Positions 8,906 to 16,642 of a DNA stretch of 64,000 nucleotides are shown here, piece after piece. Source of the stretch: Streptomyces sp. CA-210063 (lineage in GTDB: Bacteria; Actinomycetota; Actinomycetes; Streptomycetales; Streptomycetaceae); the NCBI RefSeq assembly GCF_024612015.1, contig NZ_CP102512.1:4774001-4838000 (forward strand). Reading direction: 5' to 3'. Made by a program: the position numbers and the translations under genes. The number at the start of each line of letters is the position of its first letter. The stretch's first letter is position 1. The notes below the pieces were generated by a model. It was not told the DNA's origin and ran no database searches. It was given only the letters and a program-made list of their open reading frames with translations.

Positions 8906-9979
8906 CTACGCCGCCCGCTCCGCCGCCACCAGCTCTGCGATCTGCGCGGTGTTGAGGGCGGCGCCCTTGCGCAGATTGTCGCCGCAGACGAAGAGTTCGA
9001 GGGCCGTCGGGTCGTCGAGGGCCCGGCGTACGCGCCCCACCCAGGTCGGGTCGGTGCCCACCACGTCGGCGGGGGTGGGGAACTCCCCCGCGCCCGGGTC
9101 GTCGCAGAGCACGACCCCCGGGGCGGTGGCGAGGATCTCGCGTGCCTTGGCGACGGTGACCTCGCCCTCGAAGCGGGCGTGGACGGTGAGCGAGTGCGCG
9201 GTGACGACCGGCACCCGTACACAGGTCACGGCGACCGGCAGGGTCGGCAGCCCGAGGATCTTGCGGGACTCGTCCCGGACCTTCATCTCCTCCGACGACC
9301 AGCCGTCCGCCCGGAGCGACCCGGCCCACGGCACCACGTTCAGCGCCACCGGCTCCGGGAACGGCCCGGTGTTGTCGCCCACGGCCCGCCGTACGTCACC
9401 GGGAGTGGTCCCCAGTTCCGTGCCGGCGACCAGGGCGATCTGCTGTCGCAGGGTCTCCACGCCGGCCCGTCCCGCGCCGCTGACCGCCTGGTACGAGGAG
9501 GCCACCAGCTCACGCAGCCCGAACTCGGCGTGCAGCGCGCCGAGCGCCACGATCATGGAGAGGGTCGTGCAGTTGGGGTTGGCGATGATCCCGCGAGGAC
9601 GGCTGCGAGCGGCGTGCGGATTGACCTCGGGGACGACGAGGGGAACCTCCGGGTTCATCCGGAAGGCGCCCGAGTTGTCCACCACGACCGCGCCCTTGGC
9701 CGCCGCGATCGGCGCCCAGTGCTCCGCCACCTCGTCCGGTACGTCGAACATGGCGACGTCGACCCCGTCGAAGGCCTCCTCCGACAGGGTCGTCACCTCG
9801 ACCTGCTCCCCGCGCAGGGCCAGCTTGCGGCCGGCCGAGCGGGGGGAGGCGATCAGACGGATCTCGCCCCAGATGTCCGCGCGGTGGGACAGGATCTGGA
9901 GCATGACCGTGCCGACGGCCCCGGTCGCACCCACGACCGCGAGCGTCGGCCTGCCGGTGCGCCCGGCATCGACGGCCAT
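8906..9979 (-). CDS. asd: Aspartate-semialdehyde dehydrogenase
   Basis: 357 residues. N-terminal NADP-binding glycine motif ([19 protein letters not shown]), catalytic Cys in [11 protein letters not shown], and conserved [16 protein letters not shown]. It reduces aspartyl phosphate to aspartate semialdehyde, feeding lysine/diaminopimelate, threonine and methionine synthesis in the cytoplasm. The ATG at 9979 overlaps the aspartokinase stop by one base (TGATG), so the two are an operon with translational coupling. The length is normal for the family. Confidence 0.95.
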   Translation of the reverse strand: MAVDAGRTGRPTLAVVGATGAVGTVMLQILSHRADIWGEIRLIASPRSAGRKLALRGEQVEVTTLSEEAFDGVDVAMFDVPDEVAEHWAPIAAAKGAVVVDNSGAFRMNPEVPLVVPEVNPHAARSRPRGIIANPNCTTLSMIVALGALHAEFGLRELVASSYQAVSGAGRAGVETLRQQIALVAGTELGTTPGDVRRAVGDNTGPFPEPVALNVVPWAGSLRADGWSSEEMKVRDESRKILGLPTLPVAVTCVRVPVVTAHSLTVHARFEGEVTVAKAREILATAPGVVLCDDPGAGEFPTPADVVGTDPTWVGRVRRALDDPTALELFVCGDNLRKGAALNTAQIAELVAAERAA

Positions 9980-10500
9980 CAGCGGCCGGTACCCCCGTAG
10001 ACGACGGCCTCGTCGCTGTCGGAGTCGAGCCCGAAGGCGGAGTGCACGGCGCGCACGGCCCCGGGGACGTCGTCGGCGCGGGTGACGACCGAGATGCGGA
10101 TCTCGGAGGTCGAGATCAGCTCGATGTTCACGCCCGCGTCGCTCAGCGCCTCGAAGAAGGAGGCGGTGACCCCCGGGTTGGTCTTCATGCCCGCGCCGAC
10201 CAGGGAGATCTTGCCGATCTGGTCGTCGTAGCGCAGCGAGTCGAACCCGATGCCGTCCTTGTTCTTCTCCAGGGCGTCGATCGCCTTGCGGCCCTCGGTC
10301 TTGGGGAGGGTGAAGGAGATGTCCGTCAGGCCGGTCGTCACGGCGGAGACGTTCTGCACCACCATGTCGATGTTGACCTCGGCATCGGCGATGGCGCGGA
10401 AGATCGCGGCGGCCTCGCCCGGCTTGTCCGGGACGCCGACGACCGTGACCTTGGCCTCGGAGACGTCGTGGGCGACTCCGGAGATGATGGCGTGCTCCAC
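9979..10500 (-). CDS. Possible internally initiated aspartokinase beta subunit
   Basis: Inside ask, in the same frame, a GTG at 10500 ([13 protein letters not shown]) is preceded by AAGGGGA with about 8 bases of spacing. The product would be 173 residues covering both ACT domains. Class II aspartokinases of Corynebacterium, Bacillus and some Streptomyces are alpha2beta2 enzymes whose beta chain starts at the equivalent place. The site is seen in the sequence; its use is inferred. Confidence 0.5.
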   Translation of the reverse strand: MEHAIISGVAHDVSEAKVTVVGVPDKPGEAAAIFRAIADAEVNIDMVVQNVSAVTTGLTDISFTLPKTEGRKAIDALEKNKDGIGFDSLRYDDQIGKISLVGAGMKTNPGVTASFFEALSDAGVNIELISTSEIRISVVTRADDVPGAVRAVHSAFGLDSDSDEAVVYGGTGR

Positions 10501-11259
10501 CTTGTGGTCCCCTTGCGACTCTGGCTTCTCGTTGCTGACCCAGGTGCCCGGCAGTCCGGAGAAGGACGAGCGGACGTGGATCGGGATGTCGTAGCGGCGG
10601 GCGTACTCCACACAGCGGTGGAGCAGCACCTTCGAACCGGACGCGGCCAGTTCGAGCATGTCCTCGGAGGAGATCCAGTCGATCTTCCGGGCCTTCTTCA
10701 CGACGCGCGGATCGGCGGTGAAGACGCCGTCGACGTCCGTGTAGATCTCACAGACCTCGGCGTCGAGCGCGGCGGCCAGCGCGACGGCGGTCGTGTCCGA
10801 CCCGCCACGGCCGAGGGTCGTGATGTCCTTCTTGTCCTGACTGACGCCCTGGAACCCGGCGACGATCGCGATGTTGCCCTCGTCCAGCGCCGTACGGATA
10901 CGGCCGGGTGTGACGTCGATGATCCGGGCTTTGTTGTGGACCGAGTCGGTGATGACGCCTGCCTGGCTACCGGTGAACGACTGGGCCTCGTGGCCCAGGT
11001 TTTTGATCGCCATGGCCAGCAGCGCCATGGAGATACGCTCTCCGGCGGTCAGCAGCATGTCGAACTCACGCCCGGCAGGCATCGGTGACACCTGCTCGGC
11101 GAGATCGATCAGCTCGTCCGTCGTGTCGCCCATCGCGGAAACGACGACGACCACCTGGTGGCCGTTCTTCTTCGCTTCCACGATCCGCTTGGCGACGCGC
11201 TTGATGCCCTCGGCATCGGCTACGGAGGAGCCTCCGTACTTCTGCACGACAAGGCCCAC
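9979..11259 (-). CDS. ask: Aspartokinase
   Basis: 426 residues. Amino-acid kinase domain starting [19 protein letters not shown] with [16 protein letters not shown], then two ACT regulatory domains (from about residue 265: [20 protein letters not shown] and [22 protein letters not shown]). It phosphorylates aspartate, the first step of the aspartate family pathway, and is expected to be feedback-regulated by lysine plus threonine as in other actinobacteria. An internal ribosome site inside the gene could give a separate beta subunit (see the entry at 9979-10500). The gene starts an operon with asd; the gap upstream to 11516 should hold the promoter. Confidence 0.95.
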   Translation of the reverse strand: MGLVVQKYGGSSVADAEGIKRVAKRIVEAKKNGHQVVVVVSAMGDTTDELIDLAEQVSPMPAGREFDMLLTAGERISMALLAMAIKNLGHEAQSFTGSQAGVITDSVHNKARIIDVTPGRIRTALDEGNIAIVAGFQGVSQDKKDITTLGRGGSDTTAVALAAALDAEVCEIYTDVDGVFTADPRVVKKARKIDWISSEDMLELAASGSKVLLHRCVEYARRYDIPIHVRSSFSGLPGTWVSNEKPESQGDHKVEHAIISGVAHDVSEAKVTVVGVPDKPGEAAAIFRAIADAEVNIDMVVQNVSAVTTGLTDISFTLPKTEGRKAIDALEKNKDGIGFDSLRYDDQIGKISLVGAGMKTNPGVTASFFEALSDAGVNIELISTSEIRISVVTRADDVPGAVRAVHSAFGLDSDSDEAVVYGGTGR

Positions 11260-11516
11260 GTGCGCTCCTCGCTCGGTTCAGTCACTTTTCCGCACATACA
11301 CACGTACTGCGGTCGGCTCAGTTTAGCGAGCGGCCGCATTCCCCTTCTCCGGTATCGCATGGTGAGATGTCCCGCTCACCACTTGATCACCTCGGATTCC
11401 TCCGGGGATCCACCGGATTTCGCCCCGGCTTCTTCGCCGGAGGCTGCCGGGGGTCCGGCCGCTCCGGGGTGGTCCCTGCCCGCGGGAGCGGGCGGCCAGT
11501 CCGAAAGTGGGGGAGG

Positions 11517-13643
11517 TCACTCGGGGGGTGCGTTCTCGTGGCGACGGACCGCCTCATGGGCCTCCGACAGGTTGTCGCGCACTCTTCGCGTGTACGGATG
11601 GTTCTCGCCGAGTGAGCGCGCATAGCCCTCCAGCGCCCGCTCGTACACCGAGATGGCCTCACTCAGGCGCCCCGCCGTGCGGTACGCGCCGCCGAGGTTG
11701 TTCAGCGACAGCGAGGTCTGCGGATGGTCGCGGCCCAGCATGCGCTCACGCTCGGCGACATTGCGCCGCAGCAGTTCGACGGCCCGCTCGAACTCTCCGG
11801 CGGCCATGTAGGCCCCGGCCAGGTTGTTGCGGGCGTTCAGTGTGGCCGGATGGTCCTCGCCGTAGCGGCGTACGGCGTCCTCCAGGTACTCCTCCATCAC
11901 CCGCACCGCCTGCGCTCCCTGGCCCGCGGCGATCAGGTCGTTCAGCAGGTTGCCCCGGGACCGGAAGGTGCGCGGGTCGTCCCTGCCCACGGTGTTCCGC
12001 AGCAGCTCCACCGACCGGGCGTGCAGGTCGATCGCCGTGTCCAGGTCGTCGGCGGCGTAGTGCACCGAGCCCACATTGCCGAGGAGCACCGCGAACTCGG
12101 GGCTGCCCTCGCCCAGGACCCGCGCGCCGGCCTCCCGGACCTGCCGCATCAGGCTGATCGCGTGGCCGGGGTCACCGGCCGCCGCGTACGCCAGGCCGAG
12201 ATTGCTCGCCACCGCCAGCGCGCTGATGTTCTCGGGCCCCAGGAACCGTACGGCGATGTCGCGGGCGCGCTCCAGAAGGCGTACCGCCCCCCGCATGTCC
12301 TGCTGGCCGTAGAGGAACATCCCCGCCCCGTTCACCAGCCGGCCGAGTTCGTCCGTGTCCTCGTCCGGCGCCACCCGGGCCGCGAGCGCCTGGACGTGCG
12401 GCAGCAGGGAGCGCCACACCGGCCACGAAGCGACGTCCTCGTAGTCCTCCGGCAGGGCCACGAGGAGCAGCCGTATCGCCTGGTTGCGGGCGAGATCGAT
12501 GAACTCGGCCGCCGCGGTGTCGGCCTCCCCGCCGGGAGTCCGGACGACGGCCTGCACCAGACGGTGTACGGCGATCGTGTCGCCCTGTACGGAGATCATG
12601 CTGTGGGCGGCGAGGCGCCCGAGGCCCCGGGCGAGGACCAGCGGCTGGGCCGACGCCTCCAGCGCCCTCCGGGGAATCGCGTCCGGCGCGAACCAGGCCA
12701 GCACGGACAGCAGGACGACCGCCGAGAGATCGCCCTCCTCCAGCCGGTCCAGCGTCACACGCCACACCCGGGCCACCGTCCGCTCCGGGTCCCCGCCCTC
12801 GGCCGACGCGGCGAACATGTCGGCCGGGTACGCGGCGAGCATTTCCAGGTACCGCTCCGCCGACGTGCCCGTCTCCCGGCAGAACGCCGCCGCCTGCTCC
12901 ACCGCGAGCGGCAGGTTGCCCAGCTCCGCCACCAGGTCGGGCACCCCGGTCCCGCCCGTCGGACAGATACGCCCGAACAGTTCGACCGCGTGTGCCGTGT
13001 CGAGGACGTCCAGGTCCACACCGGTGGCCGTTCCGTGCCAGCCGGTCGCCCGGCGGCTGGTGATCACGAAGTGCCCGCCCGGTACCCGCTCCCGCAAGGG
13101 CTCCACATGGGCCGGATCGCTCACGTTGTCGAGGACGAGCAGCCATCCGTCGTGCGTGGCCAGCCATTGCAGGGCCCGTTCCCGCAGGGCCTTGGGGGGC
13201 AGTACGTCGACGAGTTCCGGCTGCATGGCCATGGCGAGCCCGGTCAGGCCGGCGTCGATCGCCGTGGGGCTGTCGGCGGTGATCCACCACACGGGATTGG
13301 TGTCGGCCGCGCTCTCCCGGATCCAGTGCGCCACCAGCGTGGACTTGCCGATGCCGCCCAGACCGTGCACGGCCACGACCCTCGTGGCCCCCAACGCCTC
13401 GTCCAGCAGGGCGAGTTCACGCTCCCGCCCCACGAAGAGCCGGGTCGCGGCCGGCAGTCTCACCAGCCGCTCCCCCAGCGCGCCCACGGGCTTGAAGGCC
13501 TCCGCCGGCAGCACGGTCGCATGGCCGATCTGGGTGTCGACATGGCCGATCTGGGTGTCGACCTGGGTGACGTGGTCCCCGGTCGCGACATTGCGCGCAC
13601 TCCCGCCGATCGCGACGGCCCGCTCCCCCGATGCCTCCACCAT
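11517..13643 (-). CDS. NB-ARC/TPR STAND protein (NLR-like), copy 1
   Basis: About 708 residues. A short N-terminal motif region (GERAVAIGGSARNVATGDH, then VDTQIGH twice, then ATVLPAEAF) is followed by an NB-ARC ATPase: FVGRERELALLDEAL, Walker A in HGLGGIGKST, Walker B-like WLLVLDNV, and GNLPLAVEQAAAF. The C-terminal half has several tetratricopeptide repeats of the kinesin-light-chain type (NLGGAYRTAGRLSEAISVYERAL). Such proteins act as ATP-switch sensors and scaffolds. There is no enzymatic effector domain; the N-terminal motif may recruit one. The ATG at 13643 has GGGGA upstream and starts just before the motif shared with copy 2. A paralogue lies at 16643-18775. Confidence 0.85.
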   Translation of the reverse strand: MVEASGERAVAIGGSARNVATGDHVTQVDTQIGHVDTQIGHATVLPAEAFKPVGALGERLVRLPAATRLFVGRERELALLDEALGATRVVAVHGLGGIGKSTLVAHWIRESAADTNPVWWITADSPTAIDAGLTGLAMAMQPELVDVLPPKALRERALQWLATHDGWLLVLDNVSDPAHVEPLRERVPGGHFVITSRRATGWHGTATGVDLDVLDTAHAVELFGRICPTGGTGVPDLVAELGNLPLAVEQAAAFCRETGTSAERYLEMLAAYPADMFAASAEGGDPERTVARVWRVTLDRLEEGDLSAVVLLSVLAWFAPDAIPRRALEASAQPLVLARGLGRLAAHSMISVQGDTIAVHRLVQAVVRTPGGEADTAAAEFIDLARNQAIRLLLVALPEDYEDVASWPVWRSLLPHVQALAARVAPDEDTDELGRLVNGAGMFLYGQQDMRGAVRLLERARDIAVRFLGPENISALAVASNLGLAYAAAGDPGHAISLMRQVREAGARVLGEGSPEFAVLLGNVGSVHYAADDLDTAIDLHARSVELLRNTVGRDDPRTFRSRGNLLNDLIAAGQGAQAVRVMEEYLEDAVRRYGEDHPATLNARNNLAGAYMAAGEFERAVELLRRNVAERERMLGRDHPQTSLSLNNLGGAYRTAGRLSEAISVYERALEGYARSLGENHPYTRRVRDNLSEAHEAVRRHENAPPE
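13520..13561. repeat. 21-bp tandem duplication in the NLR N-terminus
   Basis: Two identical 21-base units (13520-13540 and 13541-13561) encode VDTQIGH twice in frame. A partial third unit follows. The paralogue at 16643-18775 has only one TQIG copy, so this is a recent in-frame expansion of the motif. Confidence 0.9.
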
Positions 13644-13720
13644 GGCCACTCCCCGTCCCCGACCGCCGACTTCATGGGCGTCGCCGTACGCACGGCTCAC
13701 ACAAGGCTCACGAAAAACTG

Positions 13721-13752
13721 CGGACCTGTCGAGAGACTACGGACCTGTCGAG
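13721..13752. promoter_or_regulatory. Direct repeat upstream of the two-component operon
   Basis: CGGACCTGTCGAG occurs at 13721-13733 and again at 13740-13752, 19 bases start to start, in the divergent gap between the NLR gene and the response-regulator gene. Direct repeats about two helical turns apart are typical of OmpR/PhoB-family binding sites, so autoregulation is plausible. Confidence 0.5.
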
Positions 13753-13817
13753 CCGACCACCGGACTCCCGGCTCGGCCGGTGACTGTCTTTAAAGTTCAA
13801 ACGATTATGGTTCGCCT

Positions 13818-14540
13818 GTGCGCGTACTTCTGGTGGAAGACGACGAGCCGGTCGCCGAGTCGCTCCGGCGCGGGCTCCTGCGATACGGCTTCGAGGTGGA
13901 GTGGGTCTCCACGGGCGGGGCGGCCCTGTCGTACGGCGGTCCGTACGACGTCGTCCTTCTCGATCTCGGCCTGCCCGACACGGACGGCCTCGACGTCTGC
14001 AAGGCCCTGCGGTCCCGCAGCGATGTTCCGATCATCGTGATCAGCGCGCGCAGCGACGAGACGGACCGCGTGGTCGGCCTGGAGCTGGGCGCGGACGACT
14101 ACGTCTCCAAGCCGTTCGGCGTGCGTGAGGTGATCGCCCGCATAAGGGCGGTGATGCGCCGTATGCAGCCCCGCGCCGCCGACGCGCCGGCCGCCGGCCC
14201 CGACCGCTACGGCCCCCGCCTCACCATCGACCGCAAGGCCGCGCGCGTCCACCTCGACGGTAGGGAGGTGGGGCTCGCCCCCAAGGAGTACGACCTCCTC
14301 GCCTTCCTCACCGAGGAGCCGGGCGCCCTGATGTCGCGCGAGCAGATCATGGAGGCGGTCTGGGACGCGAACTGGTTCGGGCCGACGAAGACGCTGGACG
14401 TGCATGTGGCGGCGCTGCGGCGGAAGCTCGCCGGGGCGATCACGATCGAGGCGGTGCGGGGGGTCGGGTTCCGGTTGATCGTGAACGAGGGCGGGACCGT
14501 CCAGGACGCCCAGGGCGCTGAGGGCTCCGGCGCCTCATGA
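13818..14540 (+). CDS. OmpR/PhoB-family response regulator
   Basis: 240 residues. Receiver domain with VLLVEDDEPVAESL, phospho-acceptor Asp in VVLLDLGLPDTDGL, and the conserved Thr/Ser and Lys in IIVISAR and YVSKPFGVREV. The winged-helix DNA-binding domain occupies roughly residues 130-230 (REVGLAPKEYDLLAFLTEEPG, VDVHVAALRRKL-like end). Start GTG at 13818. The stop overlaps the histidine kinase start (ATGA at 14537), so they form a coupled pair. The signal is unknown. Confidence 0.93.
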   Translation: MRVLLVEDDEPVAESLRRGLLRYGFEVEWVSTGGAALSYGGPYDVVLLDLGLPDTDGLDVCKALRSRSDVPIIVISARSDETDRVVGLELGADDYVSKPFGVREVIARIRAVMRRMQPRAADAPAAGPDRYGPRLTIDRKAARVHLDGREVGLAPKEYDLLAFLTEEPGALMSREQIMEAVWDANWFGPTKTLDVHVAALRRKLAGAITIEAVRGVGFRLIVNEGGTVQDAQGAEGSGAS

Positions 14541-15907
14541 TCCGTCAGCTGCTTCGCAGTTACGTCGTCCTCGTCGCCGTCGCGATCGCGTTGTTCACCG
14601 TGCCGGTGGCGTACACGCTCACCGCGCAGTTGCGGGGCGACACCCTCAGCTCCGTCGGGCGCGAGGCCGAGACCATGGCCCGGCTGCTGGGCAACGGCGA
14701 CGGCGCCTCCTGTGAGGCGCTGAAACGGCTGGCCAAGGCGTACGAACCCGCCGAGGTCGAGGTCCAGGTGGCCACCACCAACGGATGTACGCCCAAGGAC
14801 CTGACCGCACCCGCCCGCGACACGGCGCTGACCAAGGCGCTGCGGGACGGCGAGAAGACGGAGGACTGGGGTTCGGACTTCATCTGGGGCCCGCACCTGG
14901 TGGTCACCGTGCCCGCCCACGACGCGACGACGGGTGAGGTGGTCGGCGCCGTACGCATCGTCTTCTCCACCGACCACCTCACGTCCCGTCTCTGGCAGAT
15001 CTGGGGCTTCCGGGCGGGGCTGGCCGTGCTGGTCCTCGGGGCGGCGGCGATCATCGGTGTCTTCGTGGCCCGCCGGCTCACCCGACCCCTCCTCCAGCTC
15101 AACGAGATGGCGAGCAAGCTCAGCGACGGCGACCTGACGGCCCGCTCCCCCGTGACCGGCCCCCAGGAGACACAGACCCTCGCCCGCACGCTCAACCAGG
15201 CCGGCGAGCGCCTCGACACCCTGATCGCCTCGCAGCGGATCTTCGTCGCGGACGCCTCGCACCAACTGCGTACCCCTCTCACGGCCCTGCGGCTGTCCCT
15301 GGACAACATCGCGGACGGTACGGACGACGAGTTCGTACGGGAGGACGTGGAGCAGGCCACCGCCGAGGTGGTCCGGATGAGCCGCCTGGTCAACGGTCTG
15401 CTGGTGCTGGCGCGGGCCGAGGCGAAGGTGACGGCGGCGGAACCGCTGTCCCTGCGCGATGTCATCCAGGAACGCCTCGATGTGTGGAGACCGGCCGCCG
15501 ACGAGCGCGGAGTCACCATCACGCTCAGGGGGAGTGCCGACGGCCGGCCGCTTGTGCTGGCCAGTCCCGGTCATCTGGACCAGGTCCTGGACAACGTGCT
15601 TTCCAACGCCCTGGAGGTCTCACCGGACGGTGCGACCATCACGGTCCTGGTGGAGCCGCGGGGCGACGAGGTGGTGCTGTCGGTGCTGGACGAGGGGCCC
15701 GGTATGTCGGACGCCGAGAAGTCCCGCGCCTTCGACCGCTTCTGGCGCGGTCAGGGCCTCACCGGGAGGTCCGGCTCCGGCCTCGGCCTCGCCGTCGTCA
15801 AGCAACTCGTCACCGACGACGGCGGAACCGTGGCCCTCAAGGACGCGCCCGGGGGCGGGCTGTGCGTCGCGCTCACGTTGCGGGCGGCGCGGCACGGGGG
15901 TGGCTGA
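14537..15907 (+). CDS. Sensor histidine kinase
   Basis: 456 residues. Two membrane spans (about residues 6-28 and 158-182) enclose an extracytoplasmic sensor region with a Cys pair (GASCEALKRL, TNGCTPKD). A HAMP linker follows (RRLTRPLLQLNEMASKLSDGDLTARSP), then the phospho-acceptor H-box (DASHQLRTPLTALRLSL) and an ATPase domain with N box (LDNVLSNALEVSPDG) and G boxes (DEGPGMSD, GSGLGLAVVKQLV). It signals to the coupled OmpR regulator. Confidence 0.93.
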   Translation: MIRQLLRSYVVLVAVAIALFTVPVAYTLTAQLRGDTLSSVGREAETMARLLGNGDGASCEALKRLAKAYEPAEVEVQVATTNGCTPKDLTAPARDTALTKALRDGEKTEDWGSDFIWGPHLVVTVPAHDATTGEVVGAVRIVFSTDHLTSRLWQIWGFRAGLAVLVLGAAAIIGVFVARRLTRPLLQLNEMASKLSDGDLTARSPVTGPQETQTLARTLNQAGERLDTLIASQRIFVADASHQLRTPLTALRLSLDNIADGTDDEFVREDVEQATAEVVRMSRLVNGLLVLARAEAKVTAAEPLSLRDVIQERLDVWRPAADERGVTITLRGSADGRPLVLASPGHLDQVLDNVLSNALEVSPDGATITVLVEPRGDEVVLSVLDEGPGMSDAEKSRAFDRFWRGQGLTGRSGSGLGLAVVKQLVTDDGGTVALKDAPGGGLCVALTLRAARHGGG

Positions 15908-15929
15908 GCCGGGGGGGCCGGCTCAGCCA
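15901..15929. terminator. Bidirectional hairpin terminator
   Basis: A perfect 12-base-pair stem (TGGCTGAGCCGG with CCGGCTCAGCCA) and a 5-G loop lies between the convergent histidine kinase and SgcJ-like genes and includes the kinase stop codon. Confidence 0.8.
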
Positions 15930-15950
15930 TGACCGGGGGGCGGCTGCTGC

Positions 15951-16451
15951 TCAGCCCTCGGGCATCGCCGACGAGTGGTGGTTCACGATCTTCCACACGC
16001 CGTTCCGCTTCTCGTACTCGTACGTGTAGCGGGCCTCGACGACGCGCTTCTTACCGGTCTTCGGGTCGGTGAGCGTGAAGGCGTACGTACCGGCGTCGAG
16101 CGCGGAGTTGCTGTCGAGGACGTTGATGTGCGACTTGATCTTCTTGCCGACCGGCTTGTTCTCCAGGAAGTGGTGGAAGTAGTCGACGATGGCGGCGCGG
16201 TTGGTGCGGACCTTGTTGGAGACGGTCGGCAGCAGCACCGCGTCCTTCGCGTACCGGTCCGCCACCTTCTTCGGGTCGCCGGTCTGCAGCGACTTGTTCC
16301 AGCCGTCGAAGAGCGCCGCGATCTCCTTCTTGGAGGCCTTCTTCGGCGGGGCCTCGGCTCCGGCCATGCTGACTCCGGCGGTCACCGTGCCGACGGTGAC
16401 GAGTGCGGTGGCGGTGACGATGGCGGCGCGTATGCGGTTCTTGCGGGTCAT
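15951..16451 (-). CDS. Secreted SgcJ/EcaC-like NTF2-fold protein
   Basis: 166 residues. Signal peptide (basic start, hydrophobic AAIVTATALVTVGTVTAGVSMAGA). The mature part is an NTF2-fold domain: KKEIAALFDGWNKSLQTGDPKKVADRYAKDAVLLPT, NRAAIVDYFHHFLENKP, then EARYTYEYEKRNGVWKIVNHHSSAMP. This matches the SgcJ/EcaC or calmodulin-kinase association-domain-like group, for which no single reaction is known. It is convergent with the two-component operon and downstream of NLR copy 2 on the same strand. Confidence 0.8.
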   Translation of the reverse strand: MTRKNRIRAAIVTATALVTVGTVTAGVSMAGAEAPPKKASKKEIAALFDGWNKSLQTGDPKKVADRYAKDAVLLPTVSNKVRTNRAAIVDYFHHFLENKPVGKKIKSHINVLDSNSALDAGTYAFTLTDPKTGKKRVVEARYTYEYEKRNGVWKIVNHHSSAMPEG

Positions 16452-16642
16452 CGCGATCTCCCGTGCGAAGTTGGGGTGTTACTTGCCTCCGCTTCTTGTG
16501 CGGTGGAAGTGACTCAAGATTCGCGTGACGCCGGTTAGGGGCCGTGCAGTGGACATACAGGGCCGGGGCAAGGTTCGTACAACGTCTTGTACGGGGACTC
16601 CGACGAGCCCGACGAGCCCTTCGTGCGAGGTCTTCGACGAGG

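Noticed and set aside
11724..13793. Long open frame antisense to NLR copy 1
   Set aside because: Shadow of the NLR gene; Arg/Gly/Val-rich with no domain. The same applies to 16766-19006 over NLR copy 2.
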